Shown in pieces: positions 43,605 through 52,381 of a stretch of DNA of 64,000 nucleotides (position 1 is its first letter; the number at the start of each line of letters is the position of its first letter). The DNA lies in the NCBI GenBank assembly GCA_001442985.1, contig LDYB01000014.1:124001-188000 (forward strand), read 5' to 3'. The notes under the pieces were generated by a model, which had not been told where the DNA came from, ran no database searches, and was given only the letters and a program-made list of their open reading frames with translations. Origin of the DNA: Armatimonadetes bacterium DC. Its GTDB lineage: Bacteria; Armatimonadota; Fimbriimonadia; Fimbriimonadales; GBS-DC. The position numbers and the translations under genes were made by a program.

Positions 43605-45188
43605 ATGGAAACAATCGTCGGAATCGTGGGTGTTATTCTGGTGGCTCTGCTTGCTGCAGGGGCAGGCTACATGCTCGCCGCGCGCCAGGTGCGGGCGAAG
43701 CACGCCCAGCTTCTGCAGGAAGCCGAGCAGAAGCGCAAAGAGGCAGAATACCAGCTGCAGTGCGCTCAACAGGAGCGCGCCCAGATAGAACGCGAACGCG
43801 AGAACCTCACCCGTGAGGCACTGCTTCAAGCACGCGAGGAAGCACATCGCATTCTGGAGGCGGCGGAGCAGGAGGCACGGGAAAAACGCGCCGAGGTGCT
43901 TCGCCTCGAACAACGACTGCTCCAGCGCGAGGAACTGCTGGAGCATCGCTTCGAGATGATGGAACAGCGCGAGCACGCGCTGATGGAACGCGAGGCGCTC
44001 CTCACCAAAAAACAGGGCGAACTGCGCGAACTGATGGCGCAACGCCGTATCGAACTGGAGCGTATCAGCGGCATGACCACCGAACAGGCGCGCGAGCTGC
44101 TGCTCAAAGAGATTCGAGACGAAATTGAACACGAGGCTGCCATCCTCGCCCGCCAGATCGAAGAAGAGGCGCGACGCGACGCCGAACGCCGCGCCCGCGA
44201 AATCATCCTCGACACAGTACAGCGCTGTGTGGTGGACCATGTGGCGCAAAACACCATCACGGTGCTTCACCTGCCCAGCGAGGAGATGAAGGGGCGAATC
44301 ATCGGACGCGAGGGACGCAATATCCGCCACTTCGAGCATATCACGGGTGTGGATGTGATTATCGACGATACCCCCGAAGCGGTGGTGCTATCCTCGTTTG
44401 ACCCCATCCGCCGCGAAATTGCCCGCATCACGATGCTCAATCTGATTCACGACGGGCGTATTCAGCCTGCCCGCATCGAGGAAGAGTATGAACGCGCCAA
44501 AAACGAGGTAGAGCGCCGTATCTGGCAGGCAGGCGAAGAAGCGGTGCTACAGGTGGGGCTAACGGGCATGCACCCCGAAATCGTGCGCACGCTGGGCAAA
44601 CTGCGCTACCGCACCAGCTACGCCCAGAATGTGCTGGACCACTCCATCGAGGTGGCGATGCTGGCGGGCTTGCTCGCAGCCGAGCTGAAGCTGGATACGC
44701 GCCTTGTCAAGCGCGCCGCCCTGCTTCATGACATCGGCAAAGCGCTCGAAAACGCCACAGAAGGTCCGCACGCGATTGTGGGCATGGAGTTCCTGCGCCG
44801 CTTCGGGGAGAACGAGCTGGTGTGCAACGCTGTCGGGGCACACCACTACGATATTGAGCCTGCCAGCCTCGAGGCGCATGTGGTGATTATTGCCGACTCC
44901 ATCTCGGCGGCGCGCCCCGGCGCCCGACGCGAATCGCTCCAGCAGTACCTGCGCCGGATGCAGGACCTGGAGCGCATCGCCATGAGCTTCGAGGGCGTCG
45001 AGAAAGTTTACGCCATTCAGGCGGGGCGCGAGGTGCGTGTGCTGGTCAAACCCAACGAGGTGGACGACTGGCGTGCGCATCAGCTTGCTCGCGAAATCGC
45101 CCACAAAATTCAGGCAGAACTGGAGTATCCGGGGCAGGTCAAAGTCACGGTCATCCGCGAAGTGCGCGCCCACCATATCGCCCACTGA
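43605..45188 (+). CDS. rny: Ribonuclease Y
   Basis: The 527-residue endoribonuclease has an N-terminal membrane anchor (IVGVILVALLAAGAGYML) and a long charged coiled coil to about residue 200. A KH domain follows (GRIIGREGRNIRHFEHITGV), then an HD domain (LLHDIGKALENATEGPHAI) and the usual C-terminus. It starts mRNA decay at the inner face of the membrane. TCAGGAGG precedes the ATG. Confidence 0.97.
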   Translation: METIVGIVGVILVALLAAGAGYMLAARQVRAKHAQLLQEAEQKRKEAEYQLQCAQQERAQIERERENLTREALLQAREEAHRILEAAEQEAREKRAEVLRLEQRLLQREELLEHRFEMMEQREHALMEREALLTKKQGELRELMAQRRIELERISGMTTEQARELLLKEIRDEIEHEAAILARQIEEEARRDAERRAREIILDTVQRCVVDHVAQNTITVLHLPSEEMKGRIIGREGRNIRHFEHITGVDVIIDDTPEAVVLSSFDPIRREIARITMLNLIHDGRIQPARIEEEYERAKNEVERRIWQAGEEAVLQVGLTGMHPEIVRTLGKLRYRTSYAQNVLDHSIEVAMLAGLLAAELKLDTRLVKRAALLHDIGKALENATEGPHAIVGMEFLRRFGENELVCNAVGAHHYDIEPASLEAHVVIIADSISAARPGARRESLQQYLRRMQDLERIAMSFEGVEKVYAIQAGREVRVLVKPNEVDDWRAHQLAREIAHKIQAELEYPGQVKVTVIREVRAHHIAH

Positions 45189-45190
45189 GA

Positions 45191-45226
45191 AAAAACCCTC
45201 TCCCCCTTCACGAGGGGGAGAGGGTT
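45191..45226 (-). terminator. Intrinsic terminator of the fasciclin gene
   Basis: AACCCTCTCCCCC and GGGGGAGAGGGTT form a 13-bp stem. On the minus strand it is followed by six T residues. It may also slow rny transcripts from the other side. Confidence 0.85.
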
Positions 45227-45257
45227 CGGCGGAGAGGGAGCAGGCAGAAGGAGGTAC

Positions 45258-45764
45258 TCAGTAGCCTTTTCGGGGAGTGTCCTTGGGAGGGAGGATGACC
45301 TTGTCGATCACATGGATGACGCCGTTCGTGCATTCGATGTCCGCCTTGACGACCTTCGCGTCGTTGATATAGACGGTATTGTTTCGAACGCGGATATTGA
45401 TAGATTTGCCCTGAAGCGTCTTTGCGCTCTTGAGCTTGACAACATCCTTAGACATAACCTTGCCCGAAACCACATGGTAGAGCAGCACCTGCTTGAGAGC
45501 CTCTTTGTCCTTCAGCAGGGCGTCCACCTGGGCTTTGGGCAGCTTCGCGAAGGCTTCGTCGGTCGGCGCGAATACCGTGAACGGACCCTCACCCCGCAGT
45601 GCATCGACAAGGCCCGCCTCCTGAACCAGCTTGACGAGAGTCTTGAACTGCCCCGCCGCGACAGCGGTGTCCACAATATCCTTCTTCTCGCGGGGCGCGG
45701 CGACCACGCCGACAGTCAAAACGATCGCTGCAAACGCACCTGGAAACCACTTGCCGTTTTTCAT
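45258..45764 (-). CDS. Secreted fasciclin (FAS1) domain protein
   Basis: The start is the ATG at 45764 after AGGAGG, giving 168 residues with a signal peptide ([18 protein letters not shown]). A single FAS1 domain follows: [51 protein letters not shown] and the terminal [17 protein letters not shown]1 proteins are usually adhesive surface or periplasmic proteins. A CRP-like palindrome upstream suggests global control. Confidence 0.93.
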   Translation of the reverse strand: MKNGKWFPGAFAAIVLTVGVVAAPREKKDIVDTAVAAGQFKTLVKLVQEAGLVDALRGEGPFTVFAPTDEAFAKLPKAQVDALLKDKEALKQVLLYHVVSGKVMSKDVVKLKSAKTLQGKSINIRVRNNTVYINDAKVVKADIECTNGVIHVIDKVILPPKDTPRKGY

Positions 45765-45792
45765 ACCCTTGCCTCCTGTATCGGATGGCAAG

Positions 45793-45798
45793 AGGATA
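45793..45798 (-). promoter_or_regulatory. -10 element of the fasciclin gene
   Basis: Read on the minus strand, GGGGGTATCCTC gives TATCCT about 28 nt before the ATG, with AGGAGG in the leader. Confidence 0.5.
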
Positions 45799-45820
45799 CC
45801 CCCCTCTACGAAGCCTGTTC

Positions 45821-45836
45821 TGTGATTTATATCACA
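45821..45836. promoter_or_regulatory. CRP/FNR-family palindrome
   Basis: TGTGATTTATATCACA is a perfect TGTGA-N6-TCACA palindrome. Its centre lies about 42 bases upstream of the predicted fasciclin transcription start, the position of class II CRP activation. It overlaps the ribE stop codon. Confidence 0.6.
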
Positions 45837-46428
45837 CTTCGCGAAATTCCATCAAACGCGCCACATACCGCGCCAGAATATCGGTCTCGATGTTCACCTT
45901 ATCGCCAATCTGGCGCGTGTGCAGGTTGGTTGCCTGCCATGTGTGCGGGATAATCCACACACTGAAGCCTTCGGCGTTGACCTCCACCACCGTGAGGCTG
46001 ATACCGTCTACCGCGATAGAGCCTTTGGGCACGATATAGCGCAGGTACTGGCGGTCGTCCAGTCGGAACCACAGGATTCGCCCGTTGCCTTCCTGCTGGA
46101 GGGCAGTCAGTTCGGCGGTGGTATCCACATGCCCCTGCACGAAGTGTCCGCCCAGTCGGCTGGTGGGGGTGAGCGGGCGTTCCAGATTCACGAGGTCGCC
46201 TGGCTGAAGCATGCCCAGATTCGTGCGGCGCAGAGTCTCCGCCACCATCTCGAACTGCATCTGATGGTCGTGAACGCTTTGCACGGTCAGGCAGACGCCA
46301 TTAATGGCGACACTGGCGCCCACAGGCTCCACGAACGGCGCTTCCAGAGTCAGCCGCGCCCCCGCGCCCGCCTCGTGCGGCTCCACTGTAATCACCTTGC
46401 CGACCGCTTCCACCAGCCCTGTGAACAT
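45832..46428 (-). CDS. ribE: Riboflavin synthase, alpha chain
   Basis: The 198-residue protein has the duplicated lumazine-binding barrels of riboflavin synthase. The N-terminal [12 protein letters not shown] and NGVCLTVQ pair with the second-half [11 protein letters not shown], and [18 protein letters not shown] joins them. It dismutates two 6,7-dimethyl-8-ribityllumazine molecules. Other rib genes are not nearby. The mRNA should be leaderless, with TATACT ending nine bases before the ATG. Confidence 0.94.
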   Translation of the reverse strand: MFTGLVEAVGKVITVEPHEAGAGARLTLEAPFVEPVGASVAINGVCLTVQSVHDHQMQFEMVAETLRRTNLGMLQPGDLVNLERPLTPTSRLGGHFVQGHVDTTAELTALQQEGNGRILWFRLDDRQYLRYIVPKGSIAVDGISLTVVEVNAEGFSVWIIPHTWQATNLHTRQIGDKVNIETDILARYVARLMEFREV

Positions 46429-46437
46429 GTGGGGGAG

Positions 46438-46443
46438 AGTATA
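46438..46443 (-). promoter_or_regulatory. -10 element of ribE (leaderless)
   Basis: Read on the minus strand, AAGGTATACTCTC places TATACT nine bases before the ATG. It lies within the 31-bp gap to the TPR protein gene. Confidence 0.55.
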
Positions 46444-46459
46444 CCTTCCTTCAGCTCAA

Positions 46460-47917
46460 TCATTCCGCTGGCTCTACACGAACGGCGGACCACCCCATCT
46501 CGTTGCGCTTGGGGTTCCACTTTCTGCAGGCGAGAACTTTCAACTGCTCACCATCATTATGGTGACTTGCCAGGTGGGGCGGCACAAAAACTGTGCGGTC
46601 GCCTACATGCACAAAACCAAATGCCTGTTCCGCGCGCTTACGGAACGCTCCCTCACACCACTCCAGAAAGCCTTCAATCTCCTGCTGGTCTGGCAAGGGC
46701 AAGCATTCTACGACTGTTTTCCGCCCGTCTGTCTCGTAAAGGGTTAGAGCGACCACTGTACCTTCTGGCTGTTTGCGCAGGCTGGGGCATTTTTCGTAGC
46801 GCACGAAAATCCCTGCATCCTCTTCGGAGCCAGTGCGAATATAAGCACCTTCCTGTTTGGGATTATGGTGGTCGACGAAGCCGCGAGTCTCTGTTAGTTG
46901 ATTGGGGCTGATGCCGTGCAGCACGCAGAATAGTGTTGCTCGGGACGGTGCTATCTTAGGGCAGCGGGGAGCAGGATATTGAACGCACCAGCGAGCTCTC
47001 CTGAGCTGCTCGAGCGAGTCGGGAATTCGCCAGCTCTTCTCTGTACGGATACGCACGGCTTCGTGAACGAACCAAGCAGCTGCCTCATACTCCTGCTGCT
47101 CCGCCAGCAAGGAAGCAATCTCTTCGTAAACGCTCACCAGAAAGCTCTTGTCTCTCTGGAGCTGATAAGCGTGATAGTAGCAGTGCAGTGCTATCTGAGG
47201 GTCAATTTCTCTGTAAACGCGGGCAACTTCCGCCCAAATCCACCAATCTTTTTGCTTTTTACGCAGGGTGTGGCGCAAATGTTGTAATGCCTCGTGGTTC
47301 CCACCTTTTTGCCAGAGCGCAATCCCCACCGCACGATGAAGCCATGGGTCATCGGGATAGCGTGAAAGCCCTTCGCTTTGCAGGAGTCCAAAGACCCATT
47401 CCTTGTCTTCCTCTTGAAGATTATCCTTCAGCAGGGCATTCGCCAGCCTGAGGTAGACTCGAAGCTCGAGGCTCATCAGGGGCGGGGTATCGTCGCTTGT
47501 TCTCCTTTCCTGACAGTCTTCCTCGCGGAGGTTCTCTGGAAATCCACATTGGCGAATAAACTGAACGAAGCACCACCAGCCTGCTTTGTGCGCCTTGCAG
47601 GCTAAGCCAAGCATCAGCGAGTGAAGCAGATCGGGACGCGGCAAAAGATGCAATTGTTCGTACTCCCAGAACCAATCATCAAGGTCAGAAATATTCACTT
47701 TAGCTGAAACGATTTCCTGTTCCTTTCCATCTTCCTGTTCGTCACCATCACCGACGGTTGCAAGCTCGCGCTTAATCAGGTCGTACAAAACCCAGCCGAA
47801 GGTGCGCTGCAGGTACGAGTCTTCACGGTTTTGCTCCAGGCACTCACGCCCCCTCTTATATGCTTCCTCCAACTGCCCCTGTTTGCGCAGGGTCGCAATC
47901 AGCGATGCACAACTCAT
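46460..47917 (-). CDS. TPR protein with a C-terminal cold-shock-like OB fold
   Basis: I do not recognise a named family. The 485-residue protein starts with TPR-like helices (QLEEAYKRGRECLEQNREDS, then YLQRTFGWVLYDLIKREL), and further helical pairs run to about residue 310. The last 60 residues (FGFVHVGDRTVFVPPHL, then GEQLKVLACRKWNPKRNEMG) resemble a cold-shock or S1-type OB fold and may bind RNA. Base composition is visibly less GC-rich than in the neighbouring housekeeping genes, which suggests transfer. It has its own promoter and GGGGAG ribosome-binding site and lies 60 bp after the HEAT-repeat gene. Confidence 0.6.
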   Translation of the reverse strand: MSCASLIATLRKQGQLEEAYKRGRECLEQNREDSYLQRTFGWVLYDLIKRELATVGDGDEQEDGKEQEIVSAKVNISDLDDWFWEYEQLHLLPRPDLLHSLMLGLACKAHKAGWWCFVQFIRQCGFPENLREEDCQERRTSDDTPPLMSLELRVYLRLANALLKDNLQEEDKEWVFGLLQSEGLSRYPDDPWLHRAVGIALWQKGGNHEALQHLRHTLRKKQKDWWIWAEVARVYREIDPQIALHCYYHAYQLQRDKSFLVSVYEEIASLLAEQQEYEAAAWFVHEAVRIRTEKSWRIPDSLEQLRRARWCVQYPAPRCPKIAPSRATLFCVLHGISPNQLTETRGFVDHHNPKQEGAYIRTGSEEDAGIFVRYEKCPSLRKQPEGTVVALTLYETDGRKTVVECLPLPDQQEIEGFLEWCEGAFRKRAEQAFGFVHVGDRTVFVPPHLASHHNDGEQLKVLACRKWNPKRNEMGWSAVRVEPAE

Positions 47918-47939
47918 TTTCTGGTCTCCCCTGTGATAT

Positions 47940-47945
47940 AGTATA
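47940..47945 (-). promoter_or_regulatory. -10 element of the TPR/OB-fold gene
   Basis: Read on the minus strand, CGAGTATACTATATC places TATACT 22 nt before the ATG. It lies in the gap after the HEAT-repeat gene, so the TPR gene can be expressed on its own. Confidence 0.5.
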
Positions 47946-47977
47946 CTCGACTTTTTACTGCAAAGTTCCTCTTGGAG

Positions 47978-49723
47978 CTACTGGAATCGCTGGCGCTGCT
48001 CGATTTTTTGAAGCGCCTCTCTTGCAGCTTGCTGAATCTGAGGGTTGGGGTCGTCAACAAGGCTCTCCAAATCGGGCTTCGCGGCAGGGTGTCCAATCTC
48101 GCCGAGCGTTCGGATGAGGTTAACCCGAAGTTGTCCATGGCTTTCCCTGCGCAGGGCTTCTATCAAGCGCACCAGAGCGTCCGTTCCTATTCTGTGAACG
48201 ATGGCTTCTCTGCAGATTCGCGGGATGATTTTATCGTTCTGCTTCATGCCAGCAAGAAGCGCATCGAGCGAATCGGGCGTGGCGTGGTCGTACAGGTAGC
48301 GTGCAGCTTCGTACTGGATTTCCAGCGGTGCGGGACCGAGCAAGAGCTGTTCGAAATGTTCTCTCAGGTTCGGGTTTCGGGTGTAGCGGAGTGCAGCAGC
48401 CGCTGCCCAGCGCGTGTTCAGGTTCATCTCGTCGAGCAGAGGGAGTAGCTGCTCCACTACAGCCTGTGTGCCGATAGCTCCCAGCGCCCGCACGGCTGCC
48501 CACTGAGCAATGTACCGACGCTCTGGAACCCAGTAGGGGTCGCGAATGGCTTCTACCAGTGTCGGCACAGCCGTATCGCCTAACTCAATGAGGGTTTCCA
48601 CACAAAGAGCGCGCACCATCTCTTGTTCATCTCCCAACCCGTCCACCAGCGCAGGGACGGCGACAGCGGGGTCTATGGCGCGGATGGCTTCTACCGCAAG
48701 ATAACGCACAGACCACTGCTTGTCACGTTTGAGGGCATCGCTGAGGTAGGGGATAGCGGAGGCATCGCCGATTTCCTTGAGAATCTGTACACAGATTTCG
48801 CGCAGGGTTGGGTCAAAATGCGAATTGAGCGTTTGACCAATCTCCGGGATTGCCTCAGCTCCGATCTGCACCAGTGCCTGTTGACATGCCTCGCGGAGTG
48901 CGGGGCGCTGAAACATCAGGTCTACCAGTTGCCTTGCGGTGTCCTGCCCTCCGATAGCACCGAGCGCGTGAACCGCTTTGGGTCCAGCCTCATTCACCGT
49001 CGGTTGGCGTGCTATCTGCAGCAGCGTCTCGCGAGCGCGTGGTTCCCGCAGAGCGCCGACAGCCTCAATTGCTGCGAGTTGCACACTGGCATCGGCGTCT
49101 GTGAGCAACGGCTCCAGATAATCCCACGCGCGGTCGCTGCCCGAACCGCCCAATCCGCGCGCCAGGGCGCTCAGCGAACTGCGGTGCAGTTGTGGGTAGA
49201 GCTGCGGTAGGAATTCCCAGACCCACTTCCATATTGCCCTTTCGCCCTGAAGCGCACGGCGCAGAAGCCAGAGCTGGCTGATACGATGCCACTGAGTCAA
49301 CGGTACCTGCCTTCGCCAGTCGTCGATTTGGGCATCCATGCCGCCAGCAGCAATTGCCCACTCACTCGCCAGCTTCTGTGGATCGAGGGGCTGCTGGAGA
49401 ATTTCTTGAGCGTACTCTCTGGCTGTGTCGAGCGCGTTCAAGAGCGCTTCAGAGAGCGCCCGCAAGGCAGAAACAGAGGTGGTAGGCAGCTTTCCCTGAA
49501 CCAGAATTGTTTCCATGTATGGGGCGCAATTCTGTTTCCATGCTTCCACCAGCAATGCCGTCTCCTGCTTGCACCGCTGGTCTGTCATACGCCCCAGAGA
49601 ACCCAGCAGGTCGCAGGGATTTTCCACGACCTCGAGCTCCCCCCAGAAAGTAAGGCGCATCTTAACGGGATGCGACCCCGTGCCACAGGGTAAAGTCACA
49701 TCGACGAGAACACCGCTTTCCAC
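47978..49723 (-). CDS. HEAT-repeat protein
   Basis: The 581-residue protein starts with GTG at 49723 after GGGGAGG. The first 100 residues include a short beta-rich piece (VDVTLPCGTGSHPVKMRLTFWG). From about residue 185 to the end there are at least ten HEAT/PBS-lyase-type repeats (AAIEAVGALREPRARETLLQ, KAVHALGAIGGQDTARQL, ICVQILKEIGDASAIPYL). Such scaffolds bind proteins or nucleic acids; no catalytic motif is visible. It is divergent from the RNase H-like/helicase pair and in the same direction as the TPR gene, which suggests one functional group. Confidence 0.75.
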   Translation of the reverse strand: MESGVLVDVTLPCGTGSHPVKMRLTFWGELEVVENPCDLLGSLGRMTDQRCKQETALLVEAWKQNCAPYMETILVQGKLPTTSVSALRALSEALLNALDTAREYAQEILQQPLDPQKLASEWAIAAGGMDAQIDDWRRQVPLTQWHRISQLWLLRRALQGERAIWKWVWEFLPQLYPQLHRSSLSALARGLGGSGSDRAWDYLEPLLTDADASVQLAAIEAVGALREPRARETLLQIARQPTVNEAGPKAVHALGAIGGQDTARQLVDLMFQRPALREACQQALVQIGAEAIPEIGQTLNSHFDPTLREICVQILKEIGDASAIPYLSDALKRDKQWSVRYLAVEAIRAIDPAVAVPALVDGLGDEQEMVRALCVETLIELGDTAVPTLVEAIRDPYWVPERRYIAQWAAVRALGAIGTQAVVEQLLPLLDEMNLNTRWAAAAALRYTRNPNLREHFEQLLLGPAPLEIQYEAARYLYDHATPDSLDALLAGMKQNDKIIPRICREAIVHRIGTDALVRLIEALRRESHGQLRVNLIRTLGEIGHPAAKPDLESLVDDPNPQIQQAAREALQKIEQRQRFQ

Positions 49724-49775
49724 TTCCTACCTCCCCTATCCGCTCTGCTGTTATGATTCCGATACCATCCCACAG

Positions 49776-49809
49776 ATTCCTGCCAGTGCAAGCTGAAATC
49801 AGCAGGAAT
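49776..49809. promoter_or_regulatory. Inverted repeat in the divergent island promoter region
   Basis: ATTCCTGC at 49776-49783 and GCAGGAAT at 49802-49809 are perfect inverted copies, and the second runs into TTTT. It could be an operator for both directions or a short attenuator. Confidence 0.4.
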
Positions 49810-49825
49810 TTTTGCGGTGAGGGCG

Positions 49826-49831
49826 TATCAT
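49826..49831 (+). promoter_or_regulatory. -10 element of the RNase H-like gene (leaderless)
   Basis: TATCAT in GGCGTATCATAAAACC ends six bases before the GTG at 49838. This supports that codon over the GTG at 49817, which lies upstream of the element. Confidence 0.5.
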
Positions 49832-49837
49832 AAAACC

Positions 49838-50281
49838 GTGCGTGCCAGAGCCTTCATCGACGGTTCTGCGCTGAACAACCCCGGTGCAGCGGGGTTGGCG
49901 GTGCGAATCGAGGACGAGCAGGGGCGTTTACTGCTGGAACTCTGCGAGCCTATCGGGCGCGCCACGAACAACTTCGCCGAATACTACAGCCTGCTCCGCT
50001 GCCTTCAGGAAGCAAAGCGAATGGGTATCACTGAGCTGGACATCTACACCGACCTTGAGCTAATCGTCAAGCAGTGGTCAGGAGTATACAAGGTGAACGA
50101 GCGCTTACGCCCCCTTTACAGCGAAGCCAAGCGTATCGCTCAGGAAATCGGGCAGGTGCGAATCCACCATGCCAAAGCTGAAAGCGAATGGGTGGAGATT
50201 ATCCAGTATGTAGATGCGCTCTGCAGAAAAGCCGCCGAGCATGTGCAGAAGGTGGGGAGAGATGATGAAGATTGGATATGA
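49838..50281 (+). CDS. RNase H-like fold protein (RNase HI family)
   Basis: The 147-residue protein keeps the acidic residues of RNase HI: FIDGSALNNPGAAGLAV, NNFAEYYSLLRCL, and YTDLELIVKQWSGVYKV. A late VDALCRKAAE stands where ADALAN normally carries the fourth acid. That last block is shifted by a short insertion (ESEWVEIIQY). It probably cleaves RNA in RNA/DNA hybrids or a related substrate. The promoter fits the GTG at 49838; the track uses 49817. It overlaps the helicase gene by 17 bases. Confidence 0.75.
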   Translation: MRARAFIDGSALNNPGAAGLAVRIEDEQGRLLLELCEPIGRATNNFAEYYSLLRCLQEAKRMGITELDIYTDLELIVKQWSGVYKVNERLRPLYSEAKRIAQEIGQVRIHHAKAESEWVEIIQYVDALCRKAAEHVQKVGRDDEDWI

Positions 50282-52373
50282 TATCTGGCTTTCCGAGAGA
50301 TTGCAGTATTCAAAAGAAAAGCAACTTCAGCGCGACAGATGGGAGGCTCTGGAGCAGACCCTGGAGCAACTATCGTGGGAACAACCCCCAAATTCGCTGC
50401 ACATAGAGCGTGTTCAGAATTGCAAGGAGCGATGGTATTCAGCGCGGGTAGACATAAAGTACCGCTTGATTTTCTATCAAGAAGGTAACCAGCGGATTGC
50501 TGTGTGGGTAGACGAACACGATCCAGCATACGCATGGGCAAAGGAACACTTCTTTCATAAGAACGACTATGGAGAGCATTACATCCGCCGTGACCCCGAA
50601 ACGCTCCCGTCTGAAGTTCCTCCTGAGCCAGAGCCGCCTGCAGAGTCGTATCCTCTTGTGGGCTATGACTGCAGCGACTTGCAAAAGCTCGATGTTCCGA
50701 AGGAATTGTGTGACCACATTCGGAATCTCTCTGCAGAAGCACTCGTTGGAGCCTTATGCCGACTTCTGGAGGAGGGGTACATAAACAGCGAGACAGCCGA
50801 GCGCATACTCGCGTTAGCCACAGGAACGCCCCTGAAAGAGCTCCTGCCGCCAGCCCAACTGCGAGACAAATTCGACTTACTGCTGGAAAAGGGCAACCTT
50901 TCGCGCTTCTGGAAACCCAAAGACACCGACGAACTAAAGCGCGCAATTTTGCAACCTTGGGAAACATGGCTGGTTTTCCTGTCGCCCACGCAACGCGAGG
51001 TGGCAGAACAGCACTATAATGGTCCAGCGCGCGTGTCGGGAGCCGCAGGCACAGGCAAAACCGTCGTCGCGCTCCATCGCACAAAACACCTGCTTGAGCG
51101 CTATCCCGGGAGCCGAATCTTTCTAACGACCTATACAGTGAACATGGCGCGCGAGTTAGAGCGACGCATGAAACTCCTCATCGGCGAATCGCTTCCTCCT
51201 GAACTTTATATTCTGAACCTTGATAAGTTTGTCAATCAGGAGTTTCAGAAGCTGCGCACCGGAGCGACTCTGATCTATCGGGACGAGGAACTCAAGCAGA
51301 AAACTGACTTCGCCCAGCTTTGTCAAACCTACGCCCCACGGTTTTCACCCGATTTTGTCTGGAGTGAGTGGCAGTGGGTTATTAACGCATGGAACATCCA
51401 GAGCTGGGAGGCATATCGTGATTTTGAGCGTATTGGGCGCGGCTCAAAACTTTCTGAGGAACAGCGGGAACAACTGTGGCAAGTCTTTGACGCGATGCGG
51501 AAAAAGCTCCGCCAAGCCATGCTGCTAACACCCGAAATGGCGTGCTATATGCTGGCGGAACACTACAGGAACAGGGGAGCGCCCTTCCGCTGCGTAGTTG
51601 CTGACGAGACGCAAGATTTCGGTCCTGCCCAGATGACGCTTCTGAAGAGCCTCGCGCCAGCAGACCAGCCAGACAATCTGTTTTTCTGTATCGATACCGC
51701 CCAACGCATTTACCAGCGAAGTCTCTCATGGAAGCGGCTTGGTATAGAAGTACGCGGACGCAGTAAGACCTTGCGAATTAACTATCGGAACACCCTCGAG
51801 ATTCAGGAAAAGGCAGAGAAGGTGCTGGCGGGGTGTAATTACTCCCTGCGAGATGAGGAGGATATCGAGGCTGTCGTGCGCGGTGTGCGGGCGCTTACTC
51901 TCCTTTCAGGAAATAAGCCCGAGGTGAGGCACTGCGAGAACTTTCAGCGTGAGGTCGCCGCTCTGCGCGAGTGGCTCCTCCGGTGCCAGCGGGAGTTCAA
52001 CATGGACGGCAACAAGATTGCGATTCTGGCGCGAACAAAGGATTATATCGAAAAACAGGTTGTTCCTGTCCTGAATGAACTTGGCATTTCCTATTGCTGG
52101 CTGGGGGACGAAAGACTTGCGGAACCCCACGAGGTGTATTTAGGTGCGGTTCACTCCAGTAAGGGATTAGAGTTTCGAGCGGTTGCGATTGTGGGAGCGT
52201 CGCGCGACATGTTTCCGTTTCGTCCTGCTGTCGGGCGCGCGGGCGACCCCGAAGAGCAGCCCCTTGTGGAAGAGCAGGAGCGCCAACTGCTCTACACCGC
52301 CATCACCCGTGCGCGTGAGCAGCTTTTTATCTCCTGGGTGCTTTATCCATCGCCCTTCCTGCCGCGCGATTGA
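50265..52373 (+). CDS. RelE-like toxin-fold domain fused to a UvrD/Rep-type helicase
   Basis: The 702-residue protein starts at the second ATG after GGGGAG; the ORF track begins 17 codons earlier inside the RNase H-like gene. Residues 1-95 resemble RelE/ParE toxins (SLHIERVQNCKERWYSARVD, YRLIFYQEGNQRIAVWVDEHDPAYAWA), quoted in part. The superfamily 1 helicase part has Walker A GAAGTGKTVVALHR near residue 258, CVVADETQDFGPAQ as motif II near 443, GLEFRAVAIVG, and motif VI YTAITRAREQLF. No antitoxin gene is adjacent. The fusion may link RNA or ribosome targeting to helicase action. The UvrD call is firm; the toxin-like call is by fold pattern. Confidence 0.82.
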   Translation: MKIGYDIWLSERLQYSKEKQLQRDRWEALEQTLEQLSWEQPPNSLHIERVQNCKERWYSARVDIKYRLIFYQEGNQRIAVWVDEHDPAYAWAKEHFFHKNDYGEHYIRRDPETLPSEVPPEPEPPAESYPLVGYDCSDLQKLDVPKELCDHIRNLSAEALVGALCRLLEEGYINSETAERILALATGTPLKELLPPAQLRDKFDLLLEKGNLSRFWKPKDTDELKRAILQPWETWLVFLSPTQREVAEQHYNGPARVSGAAGTGKTVVALHRTKHLLERYPGSRIFLTTYTVNMARELERRMKLLIGESLPPELYILNLDKFVNQEFQKLRTGATLIYRDEELKQKTDFAQLCQTYAPRFSPDFVWSEWQWVINAWNIQSWEAYRDFERIGRGSKLSEEQREQLWQVFDAMRKKLRQAMLLTPEMACYMLAEHYRNRGAPFRCVVADETQDFGPAQMTLLKSLAPADQPDNLFFCIDTAQRIYQRSLSWKRLGIEVRGRSKTLRINYRNTLEIQEKAEKVLAGCNYSLRDEEDIEAVVRGVRALTLLSGNKPEVRHCENFQREVAALREWLLRCQREFNMDGNKIAILARTKDYIEKQVVPVLNELGISYCWLGDERLAEPHEVYLGAVHSSKGLEFRAVAIVGASRDMFPFRPAVGRAGDPEEQPLVEEQERQLLYTAITRAREQLFISWVLYPSPFLPRD

Positions 52374-52381
52374 GGGCAAGG

